Shown: positions 37,202-49,315 of the stretch, one piece after another
Layout of the letters: each line of letters opens with the position of its first letter
How positions within the stretch are numbered: the first letter of the stretch is position 1
NCBI RefSeq assembly: GCF_004798865.1
Contig: NW_025335641.1
Span: 5,139,315 to 5,203,314 of the forward strand
Origin: Varanus komodoensis
Lineage: Eukaryota; Chordata; Lepidosauria; Squamata; Varanidae
Reading direction: 5' to 3'
DNA length: 64,000 nt
Notes under the pieces: model-generated
The model's input: only the letters and a program-made list of their open reading frames with translations
Database searches by the model: none
Told to the model about the DNA's origin: nothing
Program-made: the position numbers and the translations under genes

Positions 37202-37916
37202 TAAGTCATAATTTATACTTGGTTAATATATGTATGGGTGGTAGGCCTATGGTTTGTTTGGCTGGTCTTTCTTGTACTGGGAATGATCAGCAATGCCTTG
37301 CTCAGAATAATTGTGACATTTGAACAGGGCCAATGTATCTGCTTTAATCCTGTAGTCCCTGCATTGAGTTTAAGGCCTGTGAGAAGGCCCTAAACAAACT
37401 TTAATTAATTCTAGTCCTACTGAAAGCAATGAGATTTAAGTTTACTATTAAGTTCACTGCAACTTAGTCATGGTTAACATTATACGGATAGGACCTTATA
37501 TTTAAGAGCTAATCTATTTTCTGTTCTTTTGGTTATCTTTGGGGCATTCCTTAGTTTAAAAAAATGAATGGCCCAGCCATTCAAATGATTTCATAAATTT
37601 ATTATGAAATTAGCTTGTTTGAGTAAAGAAATAATACTTTGCATTGTTCCAGTAGAGACATTTGTTTCCATTGAATACAAATCTTAGGACAACCCCATTA
37701 CTGGAACATTGAGTTAAAGACTGAAAACTTGTTTCATGGGTAATATTGCTAACTTTTCCTAGGAATGAAATGAAGCCTTTGCGGTAGGATAGTTTAGTCA
37801 TACTTTCTCACCTCTCTTCTGGAAGACATGTAATAGTGCTCTCCTCCACACTTATTCTGCAGCACTCTTTTCTGAATGTTATCTTTGCTTTTTTAGTCCC
37901 ACTCTGAATTATTACA

Positions 37917-38873
37917 GTGAGAACTGGACACGAAACCACTGATTGGTTCTAAATTGAGAAAGGAGTTTGGCAAGGCTGTATACTGTCTCCCTGCCTATTT
38001 AACTTATATGCAGAGCACATCATGAGAAAGGCGGGGATAGATGAATCACCAGTTGGAATTAAGATTGCTGGGAGAAATATCAGCAACCTCAGATATGCAG
38101 ATGATACCACTCTAATGGCAGAAAGTGAAGAGGAACTAAAGAGCCTCTTGATGCAGGTGAAGGAGGAGAGTGCAAAAGTTGGCTTGAAACTCAATGTTAA
38201 GAAAACTAAGATCATGGCATCTGGTCCTCTCACTTCCTGGCAAATAGATGGGGAAGAAATGGAGATAGTGACAGATTTTATTTTCCTGGTCTCCAAGATC
38301 ACCACAGATGGGGACTGCAGCCAAGAAATTAAAAGATGCTTGCTCCTGGGGAGGAGAACTATGGCAAATCTAGACAGCATACTAAAAAGCAGAGACATCA
38401 CCCTGCCAACAGAAGTGCGTATAGTCAAGGCAATGGTTTTCCCAGTTGCAATGTCTGGCTGTGAAAGACAGACCATAAGGAAGGCTGAGCGCCAAAGGAT
38501 TGAGGCCTTTGAATTGTGGTGCTGGAGGAGACTCCTGTGAGTCCTTTGGACTGCAAAGCGATCAGACCGGTCAGTCCTAGAGGAGATCAACCCTGACTGC
38601 TCTTTAGAAGGCCAGATACTGAAGATGAAACTCAAATACTTTGGCCACGTAATGAGAAGGAAGGACTCCCTAGAGAAGAGCCTAATGCTGGGAACAATAG
38701 ATGGCAAAAGAAGAAGGGGATGGCAGAGAATGAGGTGGCTAGGTGGAGTCACTGAAGCAGTCGGCGTGAGCTTAAGTGGACTTTGGGGGATGGTGGAGGA
38801 CAGGAAGGCTTGGAGGAATGTTGTCCATGGGGTTGCGATGGGTCGGACACGACTTCGCGACTAACAACAACAA
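37917..38873 (+). mobile_element. BovB (RTE clade) LINE, 5'-truncated, fairly young
   Basis: From within the RT domain (RTGHETTDWF) to the 3' end (GTCGGACACGACTTCGCGAC then TAACAACAACAA). Residues include QGCILSPCLFNLYAEHIMR, the catalytic box NLRYADDTTLMAESEEE, LKLNVKKTKIMASGP, AFELWCWRRLL, and the tail FGHVMRRKDSLEKSLMLG and RKAWRNVVHGVAMGRTRL. In one frame over about 945 bases I see only two stops: TAA at about 37950, where a Gln is usual, and TGA at 38538, where an Arg is usual. So the copy is young compared with its neighbours. BovB is well known for horizontal transfer between squamates and ruminants. The endonuclease half is missing. Confidence 0.95.
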
Positions 38874-38989
38874 ATACCTCCCAATAGCTGAGCTGTTTAT
38901 AGTGGCAGATATCATACAATAAAATATGGTCTAAAATTCTAACAACAATAGAACATGATGTATAAACCAACATAAAATATAAAATTTAA

Positions 38990-39810
38990 AAGGCCAATTT
39001 AAAACTATATGTAGAAAGGTACACTGGTGTACACATATTAAATTGCAAGGCTTGTTAAGCAGCTGACATGCAATGCCCGATAGAGGTCCTGCACTAGTAA
39101 CCTGTTCTGAAATAATACTAGACCTGGAGCATTGCAGGACTCATTGAGAAGCTTGCTACAAACCTGGGGGCTGCCACTGAGAATGCCCTTCTGCGTTGCC
39201 ACCAACTGAGCCTCCCTCAGAGGTGGCAATGGAGGCAGCCCCGGATCTTGATCATAGTGCTGTGGAGATTGCAGTTGGGAGAGGCATTCCATCAGATATT
39301 ATGATCACAAACTGTGTAGAGCTTTTTAAGGTTACAATCAGCATCTGGAATTGGGCTTGGAAGCATACAGGCAACCAGTGCAGAGGAGCCAGAATTGATG
39401 TTATGTAGTTGGACCATCTGGTTCCTATTACTCATCTGGGTGCTTCATTTTGCATAACAGCAACTTCTGAACTGTGCTCTAGTATAGGAATTACAAAAGC
39501 ATTGCTTACTGAAACAAAGCTATCCCTGTTCAGATAGGGTTGTAGCAGGGCTACCAGCTGAAACTGCTAGGAGGCTGCTGAAGCCACCTCAGTCTCAGAT
39601 GACAAAGATGACTCAAGATGACTCTCTCCATCCTATCAAAGGAACTACCCACTAATAGCATCTCAGTTTTATCTGGATTGAGCATCTGTTTGCTAGCCCT
39701 CACCTAGTCCATCACACAACCAGGCACCGGTTTAATATTTCTACAACATCACCTGCTGAAGTGGAAAAGGAGAAATGGAACTGTATGACATCAGCATACT
39801 TTTTGTTTTA
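38990..39810 (-). mobile_element. CR1-like LINE fragment, old
   Basis: Antisense. The block CTCAGTTTTATCTGGATTGA, GCATCTGTTTGCTAGCCCTC, CACAACCAGGCACCGGTTTA and TGACATCAGCATAC parallels 17750-17900 of the other CR1 (there TTATCTGGATTGAGCTTCAG and GGCACCGGTTCAGTAC). It therefore covers the RT region between the YADD box and the C-terminus. A worn 3' region continues left to the BovB end. No frame is open. Confidence 0.75.
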
Positions 39811-40254
39811 CCTTGATAATGTGGCATAATCTGATTTGTAAAAAATTGAAACTTTGTGATATTAGGCAACTCATTGGTACTAATCAGGATTGTGAAAAGG
39901 GTTGGGGGAGTGGTATTGAACATTTTAGTGTTCATCTTCCTTCCCCCACCCTGACAAATATCAAAGAGTTTGCCTGTAGATGCTTGTTGTAGCCTTGAGT
40001 GTTCCTTCTCTTGTCTTTAATCAGGCAGGAAATACTATTAGTTCTGTTCTTCATGGCTCCTCATCTATGGTCTATGTCATGAGCATGCTGCTTTGTTTGG
40101 ATATGGAGTGTCTTAACATCTCTTATTAACTTCTCCCAATGTATTGTGCCCAAGATAAAAGACTCCTTCGTTGGACTATGTGGTCCTGAGGATGGGACCA
40201 CAAAAAGGCTATGATTCCAAGTTAACAACAAAATTAAAGTATCACGATAAACGT

Positions 40255-40345
40255 GAGAGGAGGAGGAGAAATATGTAAGCTGTCTGGAGTTCCTTGAATG
40301 GAATAAAGGCAGGATAAATAATTGTAATAATAAAATTTTATTTGT
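40255..40345 (+). mobile_element. CR1-type LINE 3' end
   Basis: GTAAGCTGTCTGGAGTTCCT, then AATAAAGGCAGGATAAATAA and a TTGTAATAATAAAA tail. This is the 3' terminus only, on the plus strand. Confidence 0.65.
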
Positions 40346-40999
40346 ACAATAAACATATTGGTTTCAAGTTGTTCTGTACTTATTTCCTTAATGAATAAAG
40401 TAATGTGTAATAACTTCTGACTGGGGTATTTCACTGTTTCCCTGCACACATACTCTTCACTCACAGATCCTCCTTTCTCTCCTGAAAGTACTTTTACCAG
40501 TCCTTATTTATCTTTCCCTTGTGCACTCAGGGTTCTGTCATCTCCCATCTCTCACACCCTTATAATATTTGACAATATTAGGTGTTGTCTCTCCTTAGAT
40601 GCTAATATGTCCTCCAAGCCTTCCCACCCCACCTATGGGAGCTGTACCTCTGCAGTGCAAATATTCAGGAAGATTCTTCTGGTTAAGCCTAGAAATTTTG
40701 ATGGGAGTCCCACCCCCCATTTCCCTTAATAAAAATAGGTGCGCTCTTGCCATTTTCTCGGTTTGCATTTGACTGCTGTTTGCATTGCCTTGGGATCTCT
40801 AGCATTCCTATTCCTGTATAGACTTTTCACCTTCAATTTAAGACATATCTCTATGTCTTAAAACTTTTTCAATCTTCTTCTTCTTCACAAGTTTATTCCC
40901 TGGTTTTCATGTTCTCCCTCCCTTCTCCAAAACAACAACAACAAACACCCTATTGTCCCTGTTTTTGCAGTGAATCCTCTATCACTTCTTTTATTCTCA

Positions 41000-43390
41000 C
41001 TTCGTCTGTCTTGGTGGCTCTCAAATCAGTGTTTCAAAAGCTGACCAAGGGACTTCTCTACTTGCCACTGGCACCTACAGTGATACTCACTACAGATGTG
41101 TCTCTCAATGGTTGGGGTGCTCACTGCGAACAATACCAGACTCAGGGGCCATGGACTGCTTCCAAAAGGAGACAGCATATCAGTCATTTAGAATTCTTTG
41201 CATTTCACAAGCACCTGATTTCTGTACAAAGCATGTTAGTTGGGAAGCATATCTGAGTTGTGTCAGAGAATATGGTGGTTGTATTCTACATCAACAGGGT
41301 GGAATGAAGTGCATTTTCCTAACACATCTGACCTTAAGAATATGGGACTGGTGCATCCACCACAATATCTCCATTGTGGGAGTCCATATGGTGAGCTGAT
41401 ACACTCAGCCGGACCCCATTCCAGATACATGAGTGAGAGCTGAATGCAGAGGTCAGAAACAACATCTTTGCTGTGTGGGGCATGCCGTCCACAGACCTCT
41501 TTGCCACGGGGAAAAATGCTGCCTTCCCCCTTCCATGGATGGGAACCCTCTTTTACAGGTTCTCATCCTTCCCATTAATTAAGAGGACAGTTGCCAAAAT
41601 GAGAATACAAAGAACTTGTTGCATCCTCATGACTCCATGGTGGCTCAGCCAGACCTGGTTTCCATCCCTTTTACAACTCTCCAGTCACACATTCCTACAC
41701 CTAACTCTAAACCCAAATTTACTGTCCCAGGCACAAGGAAAGGTACTGCATCCCAACATTCAAAAACTTTGCCTGACAATGTGACTGATTACATAATGGC
41801 CATGACTACTACCTTCATTCCTCTCCAATCACAAGCTTCTACACCTATCCAGCTTTCCAAATCTACTGACCCAGGTGCAAGTAAAGCTACTACATCCCAA
41901 TATTCAAAGGCTTCACCCAACAGTGTGGCTGATTAATTAATGGCCACAACTACTGACTTGGACCCTCAAATTCAAAGCATTCTACAGCCCTGCATCCAAA
42001 CACTAAGCACTTCTATTCTGCTAAATGGGCCAAGTTCAACAATTATGTGAAGGAACACTCCCTTGATCCAGCCACAGCATCAGTACAAAGAATACTGGGA
42101 TTTCTCCATCAAAAAGTACTAAAGCCTACCCCTGTCAAGGTCTGCCTGTCTGTTGTCTCAGCCTTCAGAGGCCTCATCGAGGGCTCCTCAGCCTTCTCCC
42201 ATCCCCTTTCATGAAGGTTCATCCTCAACAACCTAAATCCTCCCATCTGGTTAGTGGTCCTCTAACCACTAGTAGAGTAGAGTCTATCCATTGTGTTGCA
42301 AGTGCTAACCACACCTCTATTTGAACCACTTGCACCCATCACCCTCTACCTTGTCTCATGGAAAATCTGTTTCCTGGTGGCTGTCACTGCAGCACAGAGA
42401 GCAAGTGAGTTGTATAGACTATGGATAGACCCTCCTTACCTGACATTCCATAAGATGAAGGTGGTCCTTTGAATAGGCCCTGCCTTTCTACCTCAAGTCT
42501 CATCAGCCTTCCATCTAAATCAAGAAAATAGTGCTTCCAGCTTTCTGTCTGATTCTTTCGATGAATATTGAAAGGGCACTACACATGTTCAATGTCCAAA
42601 GAGCATTAGCGTTTTACCAGACCTGCATGGAATCGATCCACAAGACTGAACATGTATTCATTAAAGATGCAGACTGTTCCAAGGGTGAGCCAATTTTTTC
42701 ACAATGATTAGCACACTGGATCATCAAGATGATCAAGCTATTGTATCAGCTAGCAAACCTGGACTTACTAGACCAAACCAAGGCCCATTCTACCAGGGTG
42801 ATCCTTGACGTCAGCTGCTCTAAACACAGGGATACCAACTAGATGCACTGTGTAGGGCAGCTACTTGGTCAACACTGTCTACATTCGTCTACCACTACCG
42901 GCTTGATGTGAAAAACATGACTGTTCCTTTGTCAATGCTGACCCTATCCATCCTTCAGTGATATCTCCCACCACTATACTTTGGTAAGCTTGCTAGTCAC
43001 CCATATGTGTGATGCACAGAAACCACGAAGAAGAAAGTAAAGTTGCCTGCAGGTAACTGTCATTCTTCAAGTTAGTCATCTGTACATTCGCACATCCCAC
43101 CTGCTGGCCCCGCATTGGTGTCGGTGGTCTTTCTTTCACCTTCTCCTAGTGTAGAGAAGTTAGGATTCAAAAAGGGCAAATGTCAGTCGCCAGGTGAACT
43201 GAGAAAATAGCGGGAGCCCATCTATTTATATTGATGGGGAAGGGGGCAGGGCTCCCCCCAAAATTTCTAGGCAAAAAAAAAAAATCTTCCTGAACATAAG
43301 CACTGCACACGCACAGCACCCATATGTGTGAATGCACAAATGACCACTAGAAGAATGACAGTTACAGGTAGGCAACCTTCTTTTCCCTTG
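41000..43390 (+). mobile_element. DIRS-like (tyrosine-recombinase) retrotransposon fossil
   Basis: A broken old copy of a DIRS1-type element. Its parts, left to right, are an RNase H-like region (about 41080-41400, with the word TDVSLNGWGAHC typical of DIRS), a following domain with STDLFATGKNAAFP (about 41470-41780), a tyrosine-recombinase-like region (about 42000-42950, with AHWIIKMI and KAHSTR words), and a terminal repeat zone (about 43000-43390). The terminal zone holds a direct pair of the word CCCATATGTGTGAATGCACA and an inverted relative between them. The left part (gag and most of RT) is absent or not recognisable. The copy is clearly dead, with on the order of ten or more breaks. 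Its age is probably ancient to middle, older than the BovB copy. Confidence 0.8.
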
Positions 43391-44999
43391 CCTTCCCTTA
43401 AGTGCCTTTCACAGCAGTACATGAGAATCTGATGAGAAGGCTGCCTCTTCAGATTCTGTAGGCTTTTGACTGATCACAACTGACTGTTAACTGGTGGCTG
43501 GTAGATAGCTTTCTGTTTCTCTCCACTAATGCTTCCAAGCTCAACCTATACATTCTCAGTCACAAACCAATCACCTCGCTTATTCATCCCCCTCTTTTAC
43601 CTCCCTGGCTCTTTTGCAACTTGCCAACATTTAAAGGAACACACTTAGTACACTAAATTTGTACTAAACTTGAAAACATTAAGGCAGGATGTAATGTTTT
43701 CAAGTTGTGTCAGTAGAGAAAATTATAGGCAGTGATTATTCTGCACACAACTAGCAATTTTGCATCATAAAAGCTGTTATGGAGGTGGAAAAATAAATAA
43801 ATTATGCATCAATTTATATGAGTTAGTCAGAAAAATAGTTTATAATTTGAAAAAAAAAAACCCCACACTAAAATATGTATCAGTTTGTAGAACCAGATGG
43901 CTGTGTCTCGATAGGCAAATGATTAATCTCTTGCCAATACTTGTTCCACAGATGAGCAAGCAAATGTAATTTTTCTTGAATGTCTGCCTGCTAACTGACT
44001 TCCATGCAGACCAAAACACTGGAGAAGTGTGTTCTCAACCCGTTCCTCACAGCATGAATACAGCTTCTGCTACTGTACACATTGCACAAAGAGTTAGAGT
44101 CTATTTCTGGTAACTGTGTTCGGAAAAAAGTGGCTGAAATATGGTATCAGTGACCAATTATACTTGAAGTAGGGTAGTAAGGTTTCAAGGCTGGATTTAA
44201 TACCTGGTATAACCCTAGTATAGTGGTACTACAAATTACTAAGCTTTCTTTTGGTGTTCTTACTAAGAGATTAGATTTTGCAAAAGACTTTTGACTTTGT
44301 ATCTCTGGAGTAGAGCTGTTGAAATTACTAGTCATCACTTCTGATCAGAAGACTCTTTTCCTGTTCCCCATCCAAATATGATAATATAAACAAGCAATTC
44401 TTTCAATTACTGGACATTGAAAGTATCATCTGAGCTGTCCATGCTGAGGGAAAAAGTGGTTCCAAAGGATTGCATGCCCCTATGTGCTCCTTTTTTGGTG
44501 TATACAGAAGGGATTTGGAGGAGTGTTCTAGTGCTACTGAAAAGTTTTATGGCAAATTTTCTTGGCTTATCTGTTAATTAGAGCTGAGCTGAAAGTTCTT
44601 AAAAGATTGCCTAGAAGGTTCACTGAAAATTCTCTATTAGGATTTTTTGGTGAAAGTTGCTATTCTCCCTCCTCAGTCATCGAAAATGGTGCTAAGGACA
44701 TAGCATTATGGAAAGAAGCAAAAGGCTATGCCGCTGCCGCTAGTAATGGTGAGCCGCACTTTCTTCTGTGGAGCAATTACTGTGCTCACCAACTGGGAAG
44801 AGAATCGCAAGAAGCTGTATGTCCACACATCTAGTTTAAGTTCTGTAGCTTTTGAATATATATATGTATGAAGCATAAGAACTTGTCAATATATTGGGTC
44901 TACTATATTTTCAGGAGACTTTTTATTTTGAGAGCTTGAAATAGTACAAGTATTTAAAAATTTCAAGTTAGACAAGCATTTTTCTGGAGGCTTGGAGAC

Positions 45000-47820
45000 T
45001 GTTGGAGAAGAGGACTACTTGACCTTTAACATCTTTCCTGCAACTGCACCCCACCCCCCATAGTTTCTTTTGCTGCCTTGATGGAGACAACTGTCACTGC
45101 AGAGGGGAACCCTGGCTCTCCAGCAGTCTCGTCCTGGGCGTATAGGCAGGCCCACTGCTGGTTGGCTGGCAAACCCATCAGGGGTGACCTGAAGGGGGCA
45201 ACTCCAAAGGGGAGACACCCCTTTGGGTTGTAGTGCAGGTGGGAGTGCCTTTTTGCTTCTCCTTCACTGCTTCTCCGCCTTTGCCTGGGACTGTGCCTGG
45301 GACTGTAGTTAAGAGGGTTCAAGTAGGGATATGGTGGGGGTCAGAGTCAGTGAAAGGATGAGTTGACATAGATATAGTGCTGGGAGAAGGACAGCTGTGC
45401 TGTGTTTCAGTCTTCCTTCCACCCATGAGTTTGATGGTTGCCATGTCAGTCTGCCTTTGGATCTCAAGATTCTGCTTATAAATGCCAGACTGGGGCAGAA
45501 TAAAACTTGCCTCATCCATGTAGAGGGAAGAAAACGCGCAGTGGATACCTTTGCATGTGCCTACAATTGAGTATATTTTGAAGCAGTGAGAGTGGAAAAA
45601 AAATCTCACTGCCTCAATTCAGTCTTCCCTTTGCTGCCCAGTGGAGCTTTTCAAGGTGGTCTGGGGTATATTACATTCTGGCCTGAGGGACATATTAGAA
45701 CCATCTCAGGCCTACTATAATTTACTCACTGGACACTTCCAGGAGAAAATCTCTCGCATCCACTGGGACTTGTAGTCCAGGGTTAATGCAGTTAAATCTG
45801 TGGAGCTATCTAGAGCATAGCTTGATCTGCCTTTATAGCTTGAGTTTCAGTTGGTACAGCTCAAGGATATGGACAAGGTGATTGGTTTATTTCATGCAAC
45901 CACCACTGTACTAAATTCTTGCCTCTCCTGGTTTATTAAAAGCTAGCTAGGAAGGAATATTCAGTGGGCCAGGCAGGTGATTAATGCCTCTTTGCATGAG
46001 GGAATGGTCCTATGCTATCTTAAAGAGGTGGAGGTGAGACCAGAAACCTTCCGTTGACCCCCAAAGATCTAAGTAACTTTAGTCTGGTAGCAAATATTCC
46101 TTTCCTGGGCAAGTTTTTTTTTTTAAATTAGAGAGCGTGGTTGACAATCAACTCCAGGCATTCTTGGATGAAGCTGATTATCTGAATCCATTTCAGTCAG
46201 GTTTTAGGCCTGGTTTTGGCATGGAAAAAGGCTTAATTGCCCTGAATGATGACCTGTGCTGGGAGAGAGACAGGGAGAGCGTGACCCTGTTGATACTGTC
46301 AAATCAACTTCTGGGGCAACTGTCCAAATAGGGAGTGGGGGACACTGTATTGCAGTGATTCTGTTCCTATTTGTAGAGCTGTCTTCAGAAGGTGATGCCT
46401 GCAGAATACTGTTTGGCATGGAGTTCCTAAGGGGTCTGTACTCTCTCCCATGAAACCCCATGCTCTAGTCTGTTCTATATGAAATGGCTGAGTAAAGTCA
46501 TCTGAAGTATTGGAGTGTGTTGCCATCACTATGCTGATGAAATAGAGCTTTGGTTCCTTTTCATTGTCAGCAGGTGAGGCAGTGGATGTGCTAAACCGGT
46601 GTCTGGCTGAAGCAATGGACTGGAGGAAGGCTAAGAAGCTGAAACTCAATCCAGACAAGACTGAGGTGCTTTTGGTGGGTAGTTCCTTTGACCTGTCGGG
46701 GATGTTCAACCTGTCCTAGATAGGGTTGCACTCCCCCTGAAGGAGCAGTTTTGTAGCATGAAGGTGCTCCTTTATCCATCGTTGTCACTTGAGGCCCAGG
46801 TGATCTTAGTGGTTCAGAGTGCCTTCTACCAGCCTTAGCAGGTGACCCACCTACAGCCCTACCTGGACAGGTGTTGGGAACAAAAATTGATCCCCTTTTT
46901 CATGGTTTGACTGTGAGACAAGCAACACCAGCAAAAGTTACAGGTGAAACCTCTGCGCTGGGACACACCTCTTTAATGTAGGTGTGCACCAGCAATATAG
47001 AATGAGTGCATTCAGTGGGGACCAGCTGACCCTCTCTCAATATATACATTTCATTTAGCAATGATTAGAGACAGAAAATATCATATCAAGTAGTTTTCAA
47101 TAAATGCATCTGCCAGTAAAAAGAAGACCTGGCTTCAGTAATACATGCTGCTGGTAATCTCTAAATTGGATTACTGCAATGCACTCTATGTGGGGCTGTG
47201 CTTGATGGTTCAGAAGCTGCATCTGGTGCAGAATGTGGCAGCCAGATTTATAACCAGGACCTGCAGGTCTGAACATGTGAGACTGGGGACTGGGTCTGGC
47301 CTACTTGTACTGGGTCTGTATGCTTCTGTTCTAGTTCAAGGTACTGGTTTTAACTTATAAAGCCTTACATGGTTTAGGACTGTAATAGCTGTTGGAGTGC
47401 CTCTCCCATCCGTGATCTACTCAGATACTATGCTGAAACTCAACTAGGATGGAAGGGTGCAGGGTGACAGCAAGGGGGAAAGCTTTCTGAGTGATGATTC
47501 CTTATCTATGGATCAGCCTTCACACTGTTGACTGGCTGGTGCCAAATCTGTCATTTTTTTGGCACCTAGTTTAAGGTTTATGAGGCTTTTAAAGACTTGT
47601 TTAAGACCCTAGGGCCTGAGGGGGATTACCTACCCTTTGTGTTTCTGCAATTACTCTCTTTGTCATTATCTTTGTTACTGCCTGTTTTAATTTTTAACCC
47701 TTTTATGATTTTCTGATTCTTATTGTATTTTTATTGTCTATTTTTATAGATGTTTGTAAAACTGTTCAGAGAGCTTCAGCTGTGAGGCAGTATAAAAATG
47801 AAATAATAATAATAATAATA
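45000..47820 (+). mobile_element. CR1/L3-like LINE, long but decayed, with an inserted block
   Basis: Plus strand. About 45460-45510 resembles the start of the endonuclease (words like LINARLGQNKTCLIH). From 45640 on, the RT domain is traceable: EKISRIHWDL, DNQLQAFLDEADYLNPFQSGF followed by RPGFGMEKGLIALNDDL (46150-46250), then NRCLAEAMDW-type sequence, then ISKLDYCNALYVGL (47150-47200) and VLTYKALHG-type sequence. The tail (GAGGCAGTATAAAAATGAAA) meets an AAT/ATT microsatellite. Part of the endonuclease is deleted near 45600. Bases 46884-47115 do not belong to the LINE and interrupt it. Stops and shifts are frequent, so it is old. The 45000-45450 part is less certain (5' region). Confidence 0.82.
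46884..47115. other. Unidentified block inserted in the CR1
   Basis: The CR1 reading is left after CTGGACAGGTGTTGGGAACA and regained at CTTCAGTAATACATGCTGCT. The 230 bases between include TTGACTGTGAGACAAGCAAC and CTCTGCGCTGGGACACACCT and match no family I know. There is no obvious target duplication. Confidence 0.5.
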
Positions 47821-47842
47821 ATTATTATTATTATTATTATTT
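47801..47842. repeat. (AAT)n(ATT)n palindromic microsatellite
   Basis: About seven AAT units run directly into about seven ATT units at the 3' tail of the CR1, forming a perfect self-complementary tract. Confidence 0.95.
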
Positions 47843-48677
47843 ATCCAGTATCTTGGATCCTAGCCTTTATTAAGGAAGAGCCCCTTTAGAATAGGCACAG
47901 TAATTCCCTTATATTACATTGGGGAAGGACTTTCACATGGTAAAACTACTTCTCTGACTTCATGTGCCAGTTTTTACTTATATTGATTTGCTTCTTAAGT
48001 TTCATTTTCAAGCTAAAATTGCATAGCATTGAGTTGCATTACAGTTTCATTGCCAGCATCAAGTTACACAGAAGGTATTCATGGAGTTTGACTAGATCCA
48101 TCAGTTAATTCAGAAGCATGAATTTGGGGTCCTACTTGATTTGGCATGGAGGAACTCCTATACAGAGCATTTGGAATAGTAAACAGTTTACCACCAATGG
48201 TGGTAATTCTAGTTGATTCTTGAAATCTCTGCCACTAGTCCACTGAAAACATTTAAAACTATTAAAAGACTTGAAACTGTTGTAGATTTTCCAGCTACCT
48301 ACAGCTAGATTTTCCAACTAACAATATCATTCATTGTTGATGCTAGGGAGAGGAACTCGTCTATGCATTCATTTCAGTTTTTTTCTGCAGTCTTCTGCTA
48401 CATTGGCTCATCAGTACAATAAAAAGCTGGGTGAGCAGTGATGTTGTGTGAACAGCTACTATTATTTATATAGCTGTTAAGGAAAGCACTAGTTGTGTAC
48501 AATCTCCCTGCCCCCCCAGTGATGTTCAGTATTGTAAAATACATAATATAGCAGCAAACCAAGTATTATATGAAGGTTGCTTAAGTCTTGAATAACCTGC
48601 AGTGGCCAGATTTATATCCAGATTCATAATGGCAGGTGCACATGCCTAATACTTGCCATGTTTCACATGGGTTAGAT

Positions 48678-49089
48678 CAGTGGTTTTCAACCTTTCCACA
48701 GCTGGGGAATGAAAACAGGAAAACCTCCTCGGGGACCACTGAGGCAGAAACAAAAAGTGCCATACACATAATATAGTATTCTGTGTATTAGTTTCCAAAC
48801 ACAGTTCATTTCAGAAAATGAAAATTCTCCAAAACAACCAAGAACCAAGCAAAAAATGCCAACAAAAGAACAAAATACCAAAGTAGGTGTGATGTGGCTC
48901 CCCCCAAGCCATCTGTCCCCTCCCTGCACCCCCCCACCCCACAGCACCAGCACACTTCCATGAACACAATGCCAACCAAAGAAGAGGATGGTGGCGCACA
49001 GCCAGTCCCCACACTGGTTCCCCCACAGACTAGCAGGAAATTTCCCACAGACTGGTGCTGGTCCACAGAGTGGTGGTTGAAAACCTCTG
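48678..49089. mobile_element. Non-autonomous hAT element with perfect 8-bp TSD
   Basis: The ends CAGTGGTTTTCAACCTTT and GTGGTTGAAAACCTCTG are inverted repeats. The target duplication GGTTAGAT is exact on both sides (48670-48677, 49090-49097). The length is 412 bases. The interior is partly C-rich (48895-48945) and has no transposase. The exact target copy marks it as younger than the other hAT pieces here. Confidence 0.92.
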
Positions 49090-49315
49090 GGTTAGATAAC
49101 CCATGGTGAACCTGGTGTGTCATGCAATTAGTCATTGACTCCTGTTTGCCTGTTGGTGTCCATGTTTGGATAATCTGTTCAACTGTTCAGAAACAATAGA
49201 AACATTTAAACTTCTAGTCTGGAGGAAGCTTATCTAATATATTAAGCAGAACTAATGTCAATAGTGTGTATGTTATGTTAACCTAACCTGGTAACTGAAT
49301 CTAATAAGGTATGTA

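Noticed and set aside
44562-44834. Plus-strand frame of 90 codons
   Set aside because: It starts with TTG and has no recognisable protein or neighbouring splice signals that make sense.
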